DNA from: an uncultured Bacteroidales bacterium
GTDB taxonomy: Bacteria > Bacteroidota > Bacteroidia > Bacteroidales > FEN-979
Assembly (NCBI GenBank): GCA_903837605.1
Contig: CAILVF010000061.1
Location: 1-59,410, forward strand
Direction: 5' to 3'
DNA: 59,410 nt
Below the pieces are notes generated by a model that saw only the letters and a program-made list of their open reading frames with translations, was not told the DNA's origin and made no database searches. The position numbers were made by a program, and so were the translations under genes. Positions 19,000 through 28,350 of the stretch are shown here, in pieces. Numbering within the stretch: the stretch's first letter is position 1; every line of letters starts with the position of its first letter.

Positions 19000-21900
19000 A
19001 TGAAAAGTAGAAATTTACTAATGTTCACCGGAGCATTGATTCTGGCCATGTTTATAAACCTGATGCCTGCAATAGGCCGGGATGCGCCAATCACTACGAT
19101 CGGAAATGCAACCCCATGCCCGGGATCTGCAACTACTCTTGCAGTAACGGTAACCAATTTCAGCCAGATTACGGCGGTTTCTTTGCGTATCGATTATAAC
19201 CCTGCACTGTTGACCTGGGTTAGCGCCACAAACCTTAACGCTACGCTTACCGGCATGATCGTCAATGAGACCACGGTGTCGCCAACCTTGCATAAAATTA
19301 TCTTTGTTTGGTCGGATATTAATCCTACGAACCTCACCAATGGTTCAAAACTGGCGGACCTTAATTTTACTTTTATTTCAGGATCGGGATCTGTTGCTTT
19401 TAACAATACTTCTTCCGGCGGATCGGATTGTGAATATGGCGATGAAAACGGGAACCCCATGAATGACATGCCCACTGCCAGTTTCTATTTTAACTCCACC
19501 ATTACCGACGCCGGGGTTGGAGCAGCAGGTGCTATTGCCGGAACAAACACTGTTTGCCAGAGCACAAACGCAGTAGCATATTCTGTTGCTGCAATCACAA
19601 ATGCTACAGGTTATGCCTGGACGGTTCCTACAGGAGCCACCATTGCTTCAGGTTCAAACACAAATGCCATCACGGTTAATTATGGCGCTACTGCTGTTTC
19701 AGGAAATGTTACTGTTCATGGAACAAATGCCTGCTCAACACCGGGAACAACATCTACCTACGCAGTTACTGTCAATGCAAGACCTACTCCTACCATCGGT
19801 GGGTTAGGTGCTGTTTGCGTTGGTACTACAGGGGTTGTTTACACTACGGAAGCCGGGATGAGCGGATATGTCTGGTCTGTCCCCACAGGTGGAACTATCA
19901 CTGCCGGCCAGGGCACAAATGCAGCCACAGTAACATGGACAACGTCTGGGGCCCAGACTATTACTGTTACCTATACAGGGGTAAATACTTGCGCTGCCTT
20001 AACTCCGACTGTTAAAAATGTCACGGTCAATCCTTTACCTGTTCCTACAATTACAGGGCCCGCAGTTTGCGGAGTGGGGACCACGGGTAATGTTTACACA
20101 ACTCAGGCCGGGATGACGAATTATATATGGGTTGTTTCTGGCGGCGGTACAGTAACCTCAGGTGGAACATTAACAGACAATACTGTCACTATTACCTGGA
20201 CTGTTGCCACTCCTCAGTCGGTATCAGTTACTTATACCAACGGAAATGGCTGCGTACCGTTAACTCCGACAGTATATCCTGTCAGTGTTATCACACTGCC
20301 CGGGCCAGCAGGTCCCATAACAGGAACCACACCTGTTTGCCAGAATACCAACGGTGTAGCATATTCTGTTGCTGCTATTGTAAATGCTTCAGGTTATGTA
20401 TGGACTCTTCCCACCGGGGCAACAATTGCAACCGGCGCCAACACCAATGCAATCACTGTCAATTATTCTCCTACCGCTGTCAGCGGATCAATGTCGGTAC
20501 ATGGTACCAACGTTTCCGGTAGCGGTAGTGAATCACCGTTATATGCAGTAACAGTTAATCCTTCGCCTACGCCAACTATTACAGGTCCTGCAACAGTTTG
20601 TGCCGGTAGTGCCGGAAATGTTTACACCACACAAGCCGCAATGACCAATTATGTATGGGTTGTTTCAGCCGGCGGTACTGTTACAGCAGGTGGAACAGGA
20701 ACAAGTAATACAGTTACAGTGACCTGGACCACAGCCGGTGCTAAAACTGTTACCGTTAATTATACCAACGCCACAGGATGTTCAGCTTCGGTACCTACTA
20801 CCTATCCCGTTACTGTTAATCCTTCACCGTCACCGACTATTTCTGGTCCGGCCCAGGTTTGCAGCGGTGTTGCAGGAAACGTTTATACCTCTGAAGCAGG
20901 CATGACCAATTATGTATGGACTGTTTCTGCAGGCGGTACTATCACAGCAGGCGGAACAGCAACAAGCAATACGGTAACTGTTACCTGGACCACTGCAGGT
21001 GCCAAAACCGTTTCTGTAAACTACAATAATGCTTCAGGTTGCGCTGCACTTGTACCGGTAGTATATAATGTCACAGTCAATCCTTCTCCCACACCCACTA
21101 TCACAGGACAAAATGTGCTCTGCGTGAACTCGGGATTTTTTAACTATTCAACACAAACCGGAATGACCGGGTATGTATGGACGATAACTTCAGGCGGCAC
21201 TATTACAGCAGGCCAGGGAACAAGCGCAATCCAGGTGGTATGGAATACCCCGGGAGCTCAAACACTCACCGTAAACTATTCCAATGCATCCTCCTGTTCA
21301 GGTCTTGTACCAGGTTCATTAGCCGTTACTGTTAACCCGCTTCCGGGTGCTGCTGGTACTATCAGCGGACCTGCAGAAGTTTGCGCAGGTACAACCCAGA
21401 CCTATTCGATACCGGCCGTTGCCAATGCCGTTACCTATGTTTGGTCAGTTCCCGCCGGAGCAACAATAACAGGTGGATTGGAAACAAACAGCATCACAGT
21501 GAGTTTCTCTGCAGGTGCAGTATCAGGAAATATCAGCGTATATGCTAATAACCTTTGCGGAAGCGGCACCACATCAACTACGGCTGTGACAATTCGCTTT
21601 ATGCCTGAAGATGCAGGCCCAATAACCGGTCCTGCCCTCGTTTGCCAGGGTGCAATGGATGTTCCTTTCTCTGTACTACCTATCAGGAACGCTACAAGTT
21701 ATACATGGAACCTGCCAGCAGGTGCAACTTTTGCTTCAGGAGCAGGAACTAACTCAATTACCATTAACCTCAGCGATGCCATGATAACAGGTACAATCTC
21801 TGTTTATGGGACCAGCCTCTGCGGAAACGGAACAGTATCCCCTGATTACGAAATCGTAACCAGTCCGAACCCCGCACAGCCTGCTGTGACATTATATGGT

Positions 21901-22356
21901 ACCGACTCATTAGTTTCAAGTGCCCCTGATGGAAATCAGTGGTATGAAGTTACACTGGGCCTGATACCCGGGGCAACACATCAGTATTACATTGTGCCCG
22001 CAACCGGAACATATTATGTTGTCGCTACTGTCAACGGCTGTTCATCCATCGCCTCATGGCCAATGTATGTACCCATCTGGCCTGTTGGTGTTGGTGAAGT
22101 AACTGAAGGCGGAATGGCTATCTATCCTAACCCGAATAACGGTGAATTTACACTGGCCCTGTCTTCAAAGACTGAACAGAAATATGATGTACGGGTAATC
22201 AATACACTTGGTGTTGAAGTATATCGCCTGAATAACCTGGTTGTAAAAGGACAATTGTTAAAAACATTAGACATCCGTCCTTTGACAAATGGGGTTTATA
22301 CTGTAATCCTTGTCGGTAAAGACAATAAAATTACCGGGCGGATTATCGTCAAGTAA
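19000..22356 (+). CDS. T9SS surface protein: N-terminal cohesin-like domain and nine PKD-like repeats
   Basis: 1118 residues with signal peptide MKSRNLLMFTGALILAMFIN. Residues ~29-170 form a cohesin-like domain sharing VSPTLHKI, the WSD motif, DLNFTF and the CEYxDxxGNP block with the first cohesin of the 2155-aa and 1221-aa proteins. Nine tandem PKD-like (Ig-fold) repeats of ~85 residues follow, up to ~residue 970, with recurring motifs such as GYVWTVP, TITAGQGT and YPVTVNP. A linker and a T9SS sorting domain (IYPNPNNGEF … RIIVK) end the protein. There is no dockerin, so on domain logic it could be a stalk-like acceptor for dockerin-bearing neighbours; that is inference. It follows the 2540-aa gene after 261 bases with its own candidate promoter and ends at a strong terminator. 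Confidence 0.9.
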   Translation: MKSRNLLMFTGALILAMFINLMPAIGRDAPITTIGNATPCPGSATTLAVTVTNFSQITAVSLRIDYNPALLTWVSATNLNATLTGMIVNETTVSPTLHKIIFVWSDINPTNLTNGSKLADLNFTFISGSGSVAFNNTSSGGSDCEYGDENGNPMNDMPTASFYFNSTITDAGVGAAGAIAGTNTVCQSTNAVAYSVAAITNATGYAWTVPTGATIASGSNTNAITVNYGATAVSGNVTVHGTNACSTPGTTSTYAVTVNARPTPTIGGLGAVCVGTTGVVYTTEAGMSGYVWSVPTGGTITAGQGTNAATVTWTTSGAQTITVTYTGVNTCAALTPTVKNVTVNPLPVPTITGPAVCGVGTTGNVYTTQAGMTNYIWVVSGGGTVTSGGTLTDNTVTITWTVATPQSVSVTYTNGNGCVPLTPTVYPVSVITLPGPAGPITGTTPVCQNTNGVAYSVAAIVNASGYVWTLPTGATIATGANTNAITVNYSPTAVSGSMSVHGTNVSGSGSESPLYAVTVNPSPTPTITGPATVCAGSAGNVYTTQAAMTNYVWVVSAGGTVTAGGTGTSNTVTVTWTTAGAKTVTVNYTNATGCSASVPTTYPVTVNPSPSPTISGPAQVCSGVAGNVYTSEAGMTNYVWTVSAGGTITAGGTATSNTVTVTWTTAGAKTVSVNYNNASGCAALVPVVYNVTVNPSPTPTITGQNVLCVNSGFFNYSTQTGMTGYVWTITSGGTITAGQGTSAIQVVWNTPGAQTLTVNYSNASSCSGLVPGSLAVTVNPLPGAAGTISGPAEVCAGTTQTYSIPAVANAVTYVWSVPAGATITGGLETNSITVSFSAGAVSGNISVYANNLCGSGTTSTTAVTIRFMPEDAGPITGPALVCQGAMDVPFSVLPIRNATSYTWNLPAGATFASGAGTNSITINLSDAMITGTISVYGTSLCGNGTVSPDYEIVTSPNPAQPAVTLYGTDSLVSSAPDGNQWYEVTLGLIPGATHQYYIVPATGTYYVVATVNGCSSIASWPMYVPIWPVGVGEVTEGGMAIYPNPNNGEFTLALSSKTEQKYDVRVINTLGVEVYRLNNLVVKGQLLKTLDIRPLTNGVYTVILVGKDNKITGRIIVK

Positions 22357-22382
22357 GCGCTGTTCATTCAGCTTGATTTAAT

Positions 22383-22422
22383 AAAAAAAGAGGCTGCCCC
22401 GAAAAGGGCAGCCTCTTTTTTT
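22383..22422. terminator. Bidirectional Rho-independent terminator
   Basis: A perfect 17-bp inverted repeat (22383-22399 / 22406-22422) with A-run and T-run flanks and a 6-base loop lies between convergent genes. It serves the cohesin gene on + and the histidine kinase on -. Confidence 0.95.
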
Positions 22423-22423
22423 A

Positions 22424-23482
22424 TCAGGCCTTTCTCAGTGTAAACCCGAACGTAGTTCCTAACCCAACCGTGCTTCTCACATTGATTGTTTGCTGATGGG
22501 CTTCAATGATGTGTTTGACGATTGCCAGGCCCAGGCCTTTACCCTTATTGGAGGCTTCACGGCCCCGTGAAGTGCGGTAAAAGCGTTCAAACACCCTGGG
22601 AAGGTCGTCCTGGTCTATGCCAATGCCGTTATCGGTGATTTCAACAAGTATGTTCTCATCCATATCAAAGAAGCTGATCTTTGTGCGGCCGTTCTGACCG
22701 GGGCTGTAACGAATGGAATTGTCGATGATGTTGGTGAGGACCTGGCGGATCCTGTCACGGTCGGCATGAACCCAAACAGGCTTATCAGGCCGGTTTATAA
22801 TAAGCTGTACTTCTTTGTCATGCGCCTTCATCTCAAGCATCTCAACTATTTCATGAGTAACAGCGACTATATCAAAACGCACTTTATTCAGGTACATCTG
22901 TCCTGACTCAAGCTGGGAGATCTCTCCAAGATCTTCAACGATTTTAATCAGCCTTTCCACGCTTATTTCCGTTCTCCTCAGGTACTCCTTATTTATACTG
23001 GGATCATCCAATCCGCCTTCCAGTAAAGTGGAAACATATCCCTGGACATTGAACAAAGGGGTTTTCAATTCATGCGAAACATTGCCGATAAAATCTTTGC
23101 GGTATTCCTCAAGCTGTTTCAGGCGTTCGATCTCCTTTTGTTTTTCCTCTCCCCAATGAGCCACCTCCTGTTCAACATTGTCAAGGATATTCCGGTTTGA
23201 ACGGATCCCCTGTTGCCTGGTTTTCTGAGTCTTTATACTGTAGATCGACTTATAGATGAGGCGGATCCTTGAATAGATGAATTTATCGACAGTATACCGG
23301 AAGAAAAAGTAGGTCCCGGCAAACAGCAATCCGCCGGTTACGAAAAGCATGCCATACATCGCAAACCCTTGCAGTGATTCAGGATGCAGGATGCAGGTTG
23401 ATGTAAAAAACAGTATAATATACCCGGCAGTTACAGCCGAAGCATTCAACAGAGCCACTATACGGGGGTCATGGAATTTCAT
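22424..23482 (-). CDS. Membrane sensor histidine kinase (PhoR-like)
   Basis: 352 residues. Two membrane segments lie close together (about 9-31 and 41-62), leaving almost no periplasmic loop. A linker leads to the HisKA domain with phospho-acceptor H137 in FIGNVSHELKTP. The HATPase domain shows the N box (NIIDNSIRYSP), G1 (DNGIGI), F box (FERFYR) and G2 (GKGLGLAIVK). It overlaps the 3' end of the response regulator gene by 4 bases (ATGA), so the two are translationally coupled and almost certainly cognate partners. The small sensor region resembles PhoR-type kinases, but the signal cannot be read from sequence. Confidence 0.93.
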   Translation of the reverse strand: MKFHDPRIVALLNASAVTAGYIILFFTSTCILHPESLQGFAMYGMLFVTGGLLFAGTYFFFRYTVDKFIYSRIRLIYKSIYSIKTQKTRQQGIRSNRNILDNVEQEVAHWGEEKQKEIERLKQLEEYRKDFIGNVSHELKTPLFNVQGYVSTLLEGGLDDPSINKEYLRRTEISVERLIKIVEDLGEISQLESGQMYLNKVRFDIVAVTHEIVEMLEMKAHDKEVQLIINRPDKPVWVHADRDRIRQVLTNIIDNSIRYSPGQNGRTKISFFDMDENILVEITDNGIGIDQDDLPRVFERFYRTSRGREASNKGKGLGLAIVKHIIEAHQQTINVRSTVGLGTTFGFTLRKA

Positions 23483-24165
23483 TCCTCATCATATTTATAA
23501 CCGACTCCTTTAATGGTTTTAATTCGGTCGGTTCCCACTTTTTCGCGTATCCTCCTGATATGCACGTCAATGGTACGGTCGCCCACGATCACATTCTCTC
23601 CCCATAACCTGGTGAAGATGTCTTCACGGGTAAATACCTTATTGGGCTTGGAAACGAGAAGCTGAAGTATCTCGAATTCTTTCCGGGCCAGGATGATCTC
23701 CTCATCGTTCTTCATCACCCTGTATTTCTCCTGGTCTACGGTGAATTCCTTTGTTACAATCATTCCCGAGATCTCAGGAACATGCCTGAATCTGCGCAGC
23801 AATGCCTGTATACGGCTGATCAGGACTTTCGGTTTGATCGGTTTGGTAATATAATCGTCGGCCCCGGCTTCGAAACCTGCAATCTGGGAATAATCCTCTC
23901 CCCGGGCTGTCAGAAAAATTATCAGCGAATCCTGCATCCCGGGCATCTTGCGCAGCTGGTTGCAGGTTTCAATACCATCAAGCCCCGGCATCATAATATC
24001 CAGGATGACCAGGTGGGGCTTATGTTCAGAAGCCTGTTCGAGCGCTTTCTGCCCGTTTCTTGCCTTAAGTATCCTGAAACCCTCTTTTTCAAGGTTATAC
24101 CCCAGGAATTCGAGGATGTCGGCTTCGTCATCCACCAGCAGAATAATGGTATCTTTGTTTTCCAT
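23479..24165 (-). CDS. OmpR/PhoB-family response regulator
   Basis: 228 residues. The receiver domain (about 7-120) has the acidic pair VDDE, phospho-acceptor D56 (VILDIMMPG), the conserved T in FLTARGE and K in ITKPIKP. The winged-helix DNA-binding domain (about 130-226) has the typical ending TIDVHIRRIREKVG … IKGVGYKYDE. It is the first gene of a two-gene operon with the histidine kinase. It controls transcription when phosphorylated; the regulon is unknown. Confidence 0.95.
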   Translation of the reverse strand: MENKDTIILLVDDEADILEFLGYNLEKEGFRILKARNGQKALEQASEHKPHLVILDIMMPGLDGIETCNQLRKMPGMQDSLIIFLTARGEDYSQIAGFEAGADDYITKPIKPKVLISRIQALLRRFRHVPEISGMIVTKEFTVDQEKYRVMKNDEEIILARKEFEILQLLVSKPNKVFTREDIFTRLWGENVIVGDRTIDVHIRRIREKVGTDRIKTIKGVGYKYDEE

Positions 24166-24187
24166 AAAGGAATACCCATTGATCCAA

Positions 24188-24195
24188 CAAATTTA
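24188..24195 (-). promoter_or_regulatory. -7 box for the two-component operon
   Basis: On the minus strand TAAATTTG matches TAnnTTTG exactly, 22 bases before the response-regulator ATG. No clear -33 TTTG is seen at the usual spacing. Confidence 0.4.
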
Positions 24196-24232
24196 AGAAA
24201 TTAGCGTTACATCCTGGTAAATCGCAGCGATC

Positions 24233-24862
24233 ATGCAAAGAACCTTACTCTTGATTCTTTTTATATTACCCCTGATGGGTTATTCCCAGAAGTTCAACGG
24301 GGGCATACTTGCCGGGGGAAATGTAAGCCAGGTTGACGGCGATACCTACGAGGGATACCATAAGTTCGGATACCAGGCAGGAGCCTATGTTTACCTCAGG
24401 GTCTCCCCTCATTCATCTTTCCAGATGGAGATGGAATATTTTCAGAAAGGCAGCCGGAGGGCTTCCAACCCCGACAGCGGGGCAGGGGACCATTCATATC
24501 TTCTGAGGATACATTACCTTGAAATCCCTGTCTTGTACCAGTATACCTTCGCCAAACGTTTCCAGGCCGAAGCCGGGCCTGCAATCGATGTTTTACTGGG
24601 GTCACTTGAAGAAACTGATGGCCTGCCCACGACAAACAAGGTCGCGTTGCGGCCTATTACACTAAGCGGGATACTTGGTTTCAGCTGCTATTTATCACAC
24701 CATCTCAAAGCCGGGTTCAGGTTCAATTACTCCCTGCTTTCAATACGCGTGCCGGCAGATCCTGAGCCCCCTGGTTACAGGCATATCCTTTTTGAGACCG
24801 GGCAGTATAATAATGTATTATCTTTGACCCTCTCCTGGGATTTCAAAAAGTTTGAATATTAA
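24233..24862 (+). CDS. Outer-membrane beta-barrel protein (porin-family/PorT-like)
   Basis: 209 residues with signal peptide MQRTLLLILFILPLMGYSQ. The mature part alternates short amphipathic strands (GGILAGGNVSQVDGD, YQAGAYVYLRV, FQMEMEYFQKG) and ends in an aromatic-rich strand (LTLSWDFKKFEY), as in the outer membrane beta-barrel family common in Bacteroidota. It is divergent from the two-component operon and only 22 bases ahead of ubiX. A specific function, such as transport or T9SS assistance, cannot be assigned. Confidence 0.75.
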   Translation: MQRTLLLILFILPLMGYSQKFNGGILAGGNVSQVDGDTYEGYHKFGYQAGAYVYLRVSPHSSFQMEMEYFQKGSRRASNPDSGAGDHSYLLRIHYLEIPVLYQYTFAKRFQAEAGPAIDVLLGSLEETDGLPTTNKVALRPITLSGILGFSCYLSHHLKAGFRFNYSLLSIRVPADPEPPGYRHILFETGQYNNVLSLTLSWDFKKFEY

Positions 24863-24884
24863 CTATATATAACAGGACCGGGCT

Positions 24885-25445
24885 TTGAACACTAAACTGA
24901 TCATAGGTATAACAGGGGCTTCCGGTTCCATATACGGGAAGCTTCTTCTCGAAAAGCTGGTCGGGCTGAGCGGGCAGCTGAAAGATGTTTCGGTAGTGTT
25001 TTCAAACAACGCAAGGAAGGTATGGGAGTATGAGCTTGGGCCGATTGAACTTGCATCCCTGCCGTTCACTATTTATAACCCCAATGATTTCTTCGCACCC
25101 ATGGCCTCGGGTTCCGCAGCTTACACTGCCATGATCATCTGTCCCTGCTCCATGGGAACCCTCGGCCGCATTGCATCAGGAGTATCCGACGACCTCATGA
25201 CCCGGGCCGCGGATGTTATTTTAAAAGAAAAAAGAAAGCTTGTCCTCGTTCCGCGTGAGGCCCCGTACAACCTCATCCACCTGAACAATATGAAACTCCT
25301 TGCCGAAGCAGGTGCCATCATTTGCCCGGCTTCACCATCTTTTTACTCAAAGCCGGCTACTATCAATGAAGTTGTCATGACAGTCGTTGACAGGGCGTTG
25401 ACGCTTGCCGGACTGGAGGTGGACAGCTATCGATGGGGAACCTAG
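24885..25445 (+). CDS. ubiX: Flavin prenyltransferase UbiX
   Basis: 186 residues, the usual length for UbiX/Pad1. It makes prenylated FMN from FMN and dimethylallyl phosphate, the cofactor for UbiD-type decarboxylases. The N-terminal FMN loop GITGASGSIYG, the PCSMGTLGRIASG segment, and VPREAPYNLIHLNNM are diagnostic. Initiation appears to be at TTG 24885, since no ATG precedes the conserved IIGITGASG. It lies 22 bases after the barrel gene and its stop overlaps the end of convergent queG. No ubiD is seen in the window. Confidence 0.93.
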   Translation: MNTKLIIGITGASGSIYGKLLLEKLVGLSGQLKDVSVVFSNNARKVWEYELGPIELASLPFTIYNPNDFFAPMASGSAAYTAMIICPCSMGTLGRIASGVSDDLMTRAADVILKEKRKLVLVPREAPYNLIHLNNMKLLAEAGAIICPASPSFYSKPATINEVVMTVVDRALTLAGLEVDSYRWGT

Positions 25446-26365
25446 AATAAAGAACCGTTCGCCACATTCCTCACATTCCTCATCAGCCATTCATATCCTT
25501 TTTCCCCTATTGATGAGCCGGTAAAAAGTTCTTTAAACTTTTCTTCCGTAAGGTTTATCCAGTCATTCCGCCTCATCCTTTTCAGGGCTTCTGAAGGATG
25601 GAAATGAGCCTCGGTTGTGGGTTTGGCAAAGCGGTTAAACGGGCATACATCCTGGCAGATATCGCAGCCGAAGATCCTTTTACCCAGTTTTGACCGCACA
25701 TCATCGGGCATGTCTGCGTCTTTCACAAGAGTGCAGTAGGATATGCACCTGCTGATTTTGAGCTGGTAAGGCCTGTCGATAGCCCCTGTAGGGCAGGCCT
25801 CCATGCATCTTTTGCAGTTTCCGCAATGGTCTGTTTCGGGCTCGTCGGGTTCAACCTCAAGTGTGGAGAATATGATACCGATAAAAAAGAAAGAACCCAT
25901 GGAGGAATTTATAACAATGGTATGTTTCCCCTGCCAGCCCGTACCGCATCTCTGGGCCCAGGCCTTTTCAAGCACCGGTCCGGAATCAACGAAGACCCTG
26001 CTTGTATTTCCCGCCCCGCCGATCGAATCAACGAAGCCTGCAAGCTGGCTCAGTTTTGGTTTTATAAAGGGCGGATAGCGTTTCCCGTAGGCATACCTTG
26101 AAATAATAAAATTGTCTTCTTCGGGAATTAGCTGGGGTGGATTATAGTTCATGAGGACCGCGATCACGGTTTTCACTCCCTTGAGCAGGAGGGAAGCATC
26201 CAGCCGCTGTTCTGCATACCGTTCGAGATAACCCATGGTAGCCTGGCGGTGTTCGCCGAGGAATCCGTCGTAAAATTCCTTCAGGTTATCGATTGGAACT
26301 GCCGGTGCAAAGCCGCAGGCATCGAATCCAAGTTCCAGGGCTTTCTTACGGATTTGTTCTTTCAT
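25442..26365 (-). CDS. queG: Epoxyqueuosine reductase QueG
   Basis: 307 residues. It catalyses the last step of queuosine tRNA modification, reducing epoxyqueuosine with cobalamin and Fe-S clusters. Two 4Fe-4S clusters are visible (CGNCKRCMEACPTGAID and CDICQDVCPFN), plus the N-terminal YAYGKRYPPF and the GKHTIVINSSMGSFFF segment of the family. It lies 35 bases downstream of ruvB on the same strand and is probably co-transcribed, an arrangement I recognise from other Bacteroidota. Its stop codon overlaps the ubiX stop. Confidence 0.95.
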   Translation of the reverse strand: MKEQIRKKALELGFDACGFAPAVPIDNLKEFYDGFLGEHRQATMGYLERYAEQRLDASLLLKGVKTVIAVLMNYNPPQLIPEEDNFIISRYAYGKRYPPFIKPKLSQLAGFVDSIGGAGNTSRVFVDSGPVLEKAWAQRCGTGWQGKHTIVINSSMGSFFFIGIIFSTLEVEPDEPETDHCGNCKRCMEACPTGAIDRPYQLKISRCISYCTLVKDADMPDDVRSKLGKRIFGCDICQDVCPFNRFAKPTTEAHFHPSEALKRMRRNDWINLTEEKFKELFTGSSIGEKGYEWLMRNVRNVANGSLF

Positions 26366-26400
26366 ATAGCTTTATTGAAAAATCCATAAAGTAATAATGA

Positions 26401-27423
26401 TTAGAACAGCGATCCCGGCGCCACCCCCCTGATCTTCCCAAGGTGCTTGTATGCCAGCTCCGTTGCTTCCCTGCCACGGGGGGTTCTCATGAGGTATCCT
26501 TCCTGGATCAGGAAAGGCTCATACACTTCTTCAATTGTGCCAGAATCTTCCGAAACAGCTGTCGCTATGGTAGTAAGCCCTACAGGACCACCCCTGAACT
26601 TGTCAATAATTGTTGCAAGGATCTTATTATCCATCTCATCGAGCCCATGCTTGTCAACATTGAGCGCTTTAAGGGCATACTGGCTGATCTCGAGGCCTAT
26701 CTTTCCGTCGCCTTTGATCTGGGCGAAGTCACGGACCCTCCTTAAAAGAAGGTTGGCTATTCGGGGAGTCCCCCTGCTTCGCCTTGCTATTTCGGCGGAT
26801 GCGGCCTGGTCAATGGGAACTTTTAAAATCTCCGCCGAACGTTTGACAATAATATCGAGGGTCTCCGACCTGTAATAAGAAAGTCGGGAATGTATGCCGA
26901 AACGTGAACGCATGGGAGCCGAAAGAAGCCCCGAACGTGTTGTGGCGCCTATGAGAGTAAACGGGTTGAGCTTGATCTGGACCGAACGTGCATTTGGACC
27001 GGTCTCGATCAATATATCGATCTTGAAATCCTCCATGGCCGAATACAGGTATTCTTCAACGACATGCGACAAGCGGTGGATCTCATCGATGAACAGAACA
27101 TCATGCTCTTCAAGGTTGGTAAGCAGTCCAGCGAGGTCGCCTGGCTTGTCAATGACAGGGCCTGAGGTTACTTTTATATTGACGCCCAGTTCGTTGGCTA
27201 TTATAAATGCAAGAGTGGTCTTCCCCAATCCCGGCGGACCATGAAGCAAAACATGATCCAGTGATTCATTTCTCTGCTTTGCAGCCTGAACAAAAATCTT
27301 CAGGTTTTCAACAATAGATTCCTGCCCTGAAAATTCAAAAAAACCCGAAGGGCGCAATACCGCTTCGATCTCCTTCTCAATAGGACTCAGGTCGCGTGAG
27401 CTGGGGTCAAGATTTTCGTTCAT
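26401..27423 (-). CDS. ruvB: Holliday junction DNA helicase subunit RuvB
   Basis: 340 residues. It is the AAA+ motor that drives branch migration with RuvA. Walker [10 protein letters not shown], Walker B DEIHR, sensor GATTRSGLL and the C-terminal winged helix with RTPRGR are all present. I choose the ATG at 27423 (MNENLDPSS) over a GTG at 27429 because MNENLD is the typical Bacteroidota N-terminus and the GTG overlaps a perfect -7 box. queG follows on the same strand. Confidence 0.97.
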   Translation of the reverse strand: MNENLDPSSRDLSPIEKEIEAVLRPSGFFEFSGQESIVENLKIFVQAAKQRNESLDHVLLHGPPGLGKTTLAFIIANELGVNIKVTSGPVIDKPGDLAGLLTNLEEHDVLFIDEIHRLSHVVEEYLYSAMEDFKIDILIETGPNARSVQIKLNPFTLIGATTRSGLLSAPMRSRFGIHSRLSYYRSETLDIIVKRSAEILKVPIDQAASAEIARRSRGTPRIANLLLRRVRDFAQIKGDGKIGLEISQYALKALNVDKHGLDEMDNKILATIIDKFRGGPVGLTTIATAVSEDSGTIEEVYEPFLIQEGYLMRTPRGREATELAYKHLGKIRGVAPGSLF

Positions 27424-27428
27424 CCACA

Positions 27429-27436
27429 CAAAAGTA
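27429..27436 (-). promoter_or_regulatory. -7 box directly before ruvB
   Basis: TACTTTTG on the minus strand matches TAnnTTTG exactly and ends only 5 bases before the ruvB ATG, so the transcript would have almost no leader. No good -33 element is visible. Confidence 0.4.
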
Positions 27437-27506
27437 AAAAAAACACCGCTGTCATTTCATGAATATTTTTATTACTTTTACCTTATTAATCCCTAACTCC
27501 GCTTGT

Positions 27507-28349
27507 ATGCAGCCAATTGTTGTAGCGGTTGACTTTTCTACTTCCTCAATTCACGCTATTGAGTACGCAATCCCGCTTGCAAATAAACTGAAGTGTGACA
27601 TCATCCTGGTCTGGGTTGACAAAATCAGCTCAAATGAATCTCTTTACCCCGATACTTCCTATCAAAACCGGAATGAAGCCAAAAAACGTTTCGATGAGAT
27701 CATCCTGCAATTCGGGAAAAAAATGAACAAGGGCTTGAAAATGGAGTTCAAACTAAGGAAAGGCAAAGTCTTTCATGAAGTTGATACCCTGGCTAAAAGC
27801 CTTGGCGCTTTGCTTGTGATCACGGGAACTCACGGTGTAAGCGGATTTGAGGAATTCTGGATAGGCAGTAATGCATTCCGCATCGTCACCTATGCATCAA
27901 GCCCTGTTATTACGGTGAGGCATGATTTTGAAATCAAGAAAAGTATGGAACGGATCGTAGTGCCTGTTGACGGCTCTTCAGAGACCATACAAAAGCTGCC
28001 GTTTGTTGCACGCCTGGCCAAACTGTTCAAGTCGGAAGTGCATGTTGTGGCAACGCATTCCAGTCATCTGAATTCAATCCAGAGAATTGCAGAAAAATAC
28101 CTGCAGATGTCGGTCGCCTATTTTCAGGCAAACGATATCCATTGCGTTCAGGACAGCATGGTGTCGAATGATGTCACCAAAGCTCTTTTACAGTATGCCG
28201 TGAATGTGAAGGCCGATCTCATCGCCATCATGACGGAACAGGAAACCCCTGTCAACATCCTGCTTGGGGCCCAGGCACAACAAATGATCAACCAGTCATC
28301 GATACCAATACTCAGTGTACATCCCCAGGAACATTTTTGCCTGAAATAA
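27507..28349 (+). CDS. Tandem universal stress protein (UspA family, two domains)
   Basis: 280 residues from ATG 27507 (MQPIVVAVDFS). An earlier in-frame start at 27459 would precede the candidate -7 box TACTTTTA (27473-27480) and adds a tail absent from the paralogue. Two Usp domains span about 1-140 and 145-280. The first has the ATP-binding pattern G-2x-G-9x-GS (GTHGVSGFEEFWIGS), so it is probably nucleotide-binding; the second lacks it and ends with IMTEQETP … QSSIPILSVHP. It is followed after one base by the SPOR-domain gene and then by a second tandem Usp, forming an operon. Confidence 0.9.
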   Translation: MQPIVVAVDFSTSSIHAIEYAIPLANKLKCDIILVWVDKISSNESLYPDTSYQNRNEAKKRFDEIILQFGKKMNKGLKMEFKLRKGKVFHEVDTLAKSLGALLVITGTHGVSGFEEFWIGSNAFRIVTYASSPVITVRHDFEIKKSMERIVVPVDGSSETIQKLPFVARLAKLFKSEVHVVATHSSHLNSIQRIAEKYLQMSVAYFQANDIHCVQDSMVSNDVTKALLQYAVNVKADLIAIMTEQETPVNILLGAQAQQMINQSSIPILSVHPQEHFCLK

Positions 28350-28350
28350 A

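Noticed and set aside
20127..20522. A Cys/His/Arg-rich plus-strand frame in the PKD-repeat gene
   Set aside because: It is a shadow frame of the repeat DNA; the composition follows from the Gly/Thr-rich repeat codons.
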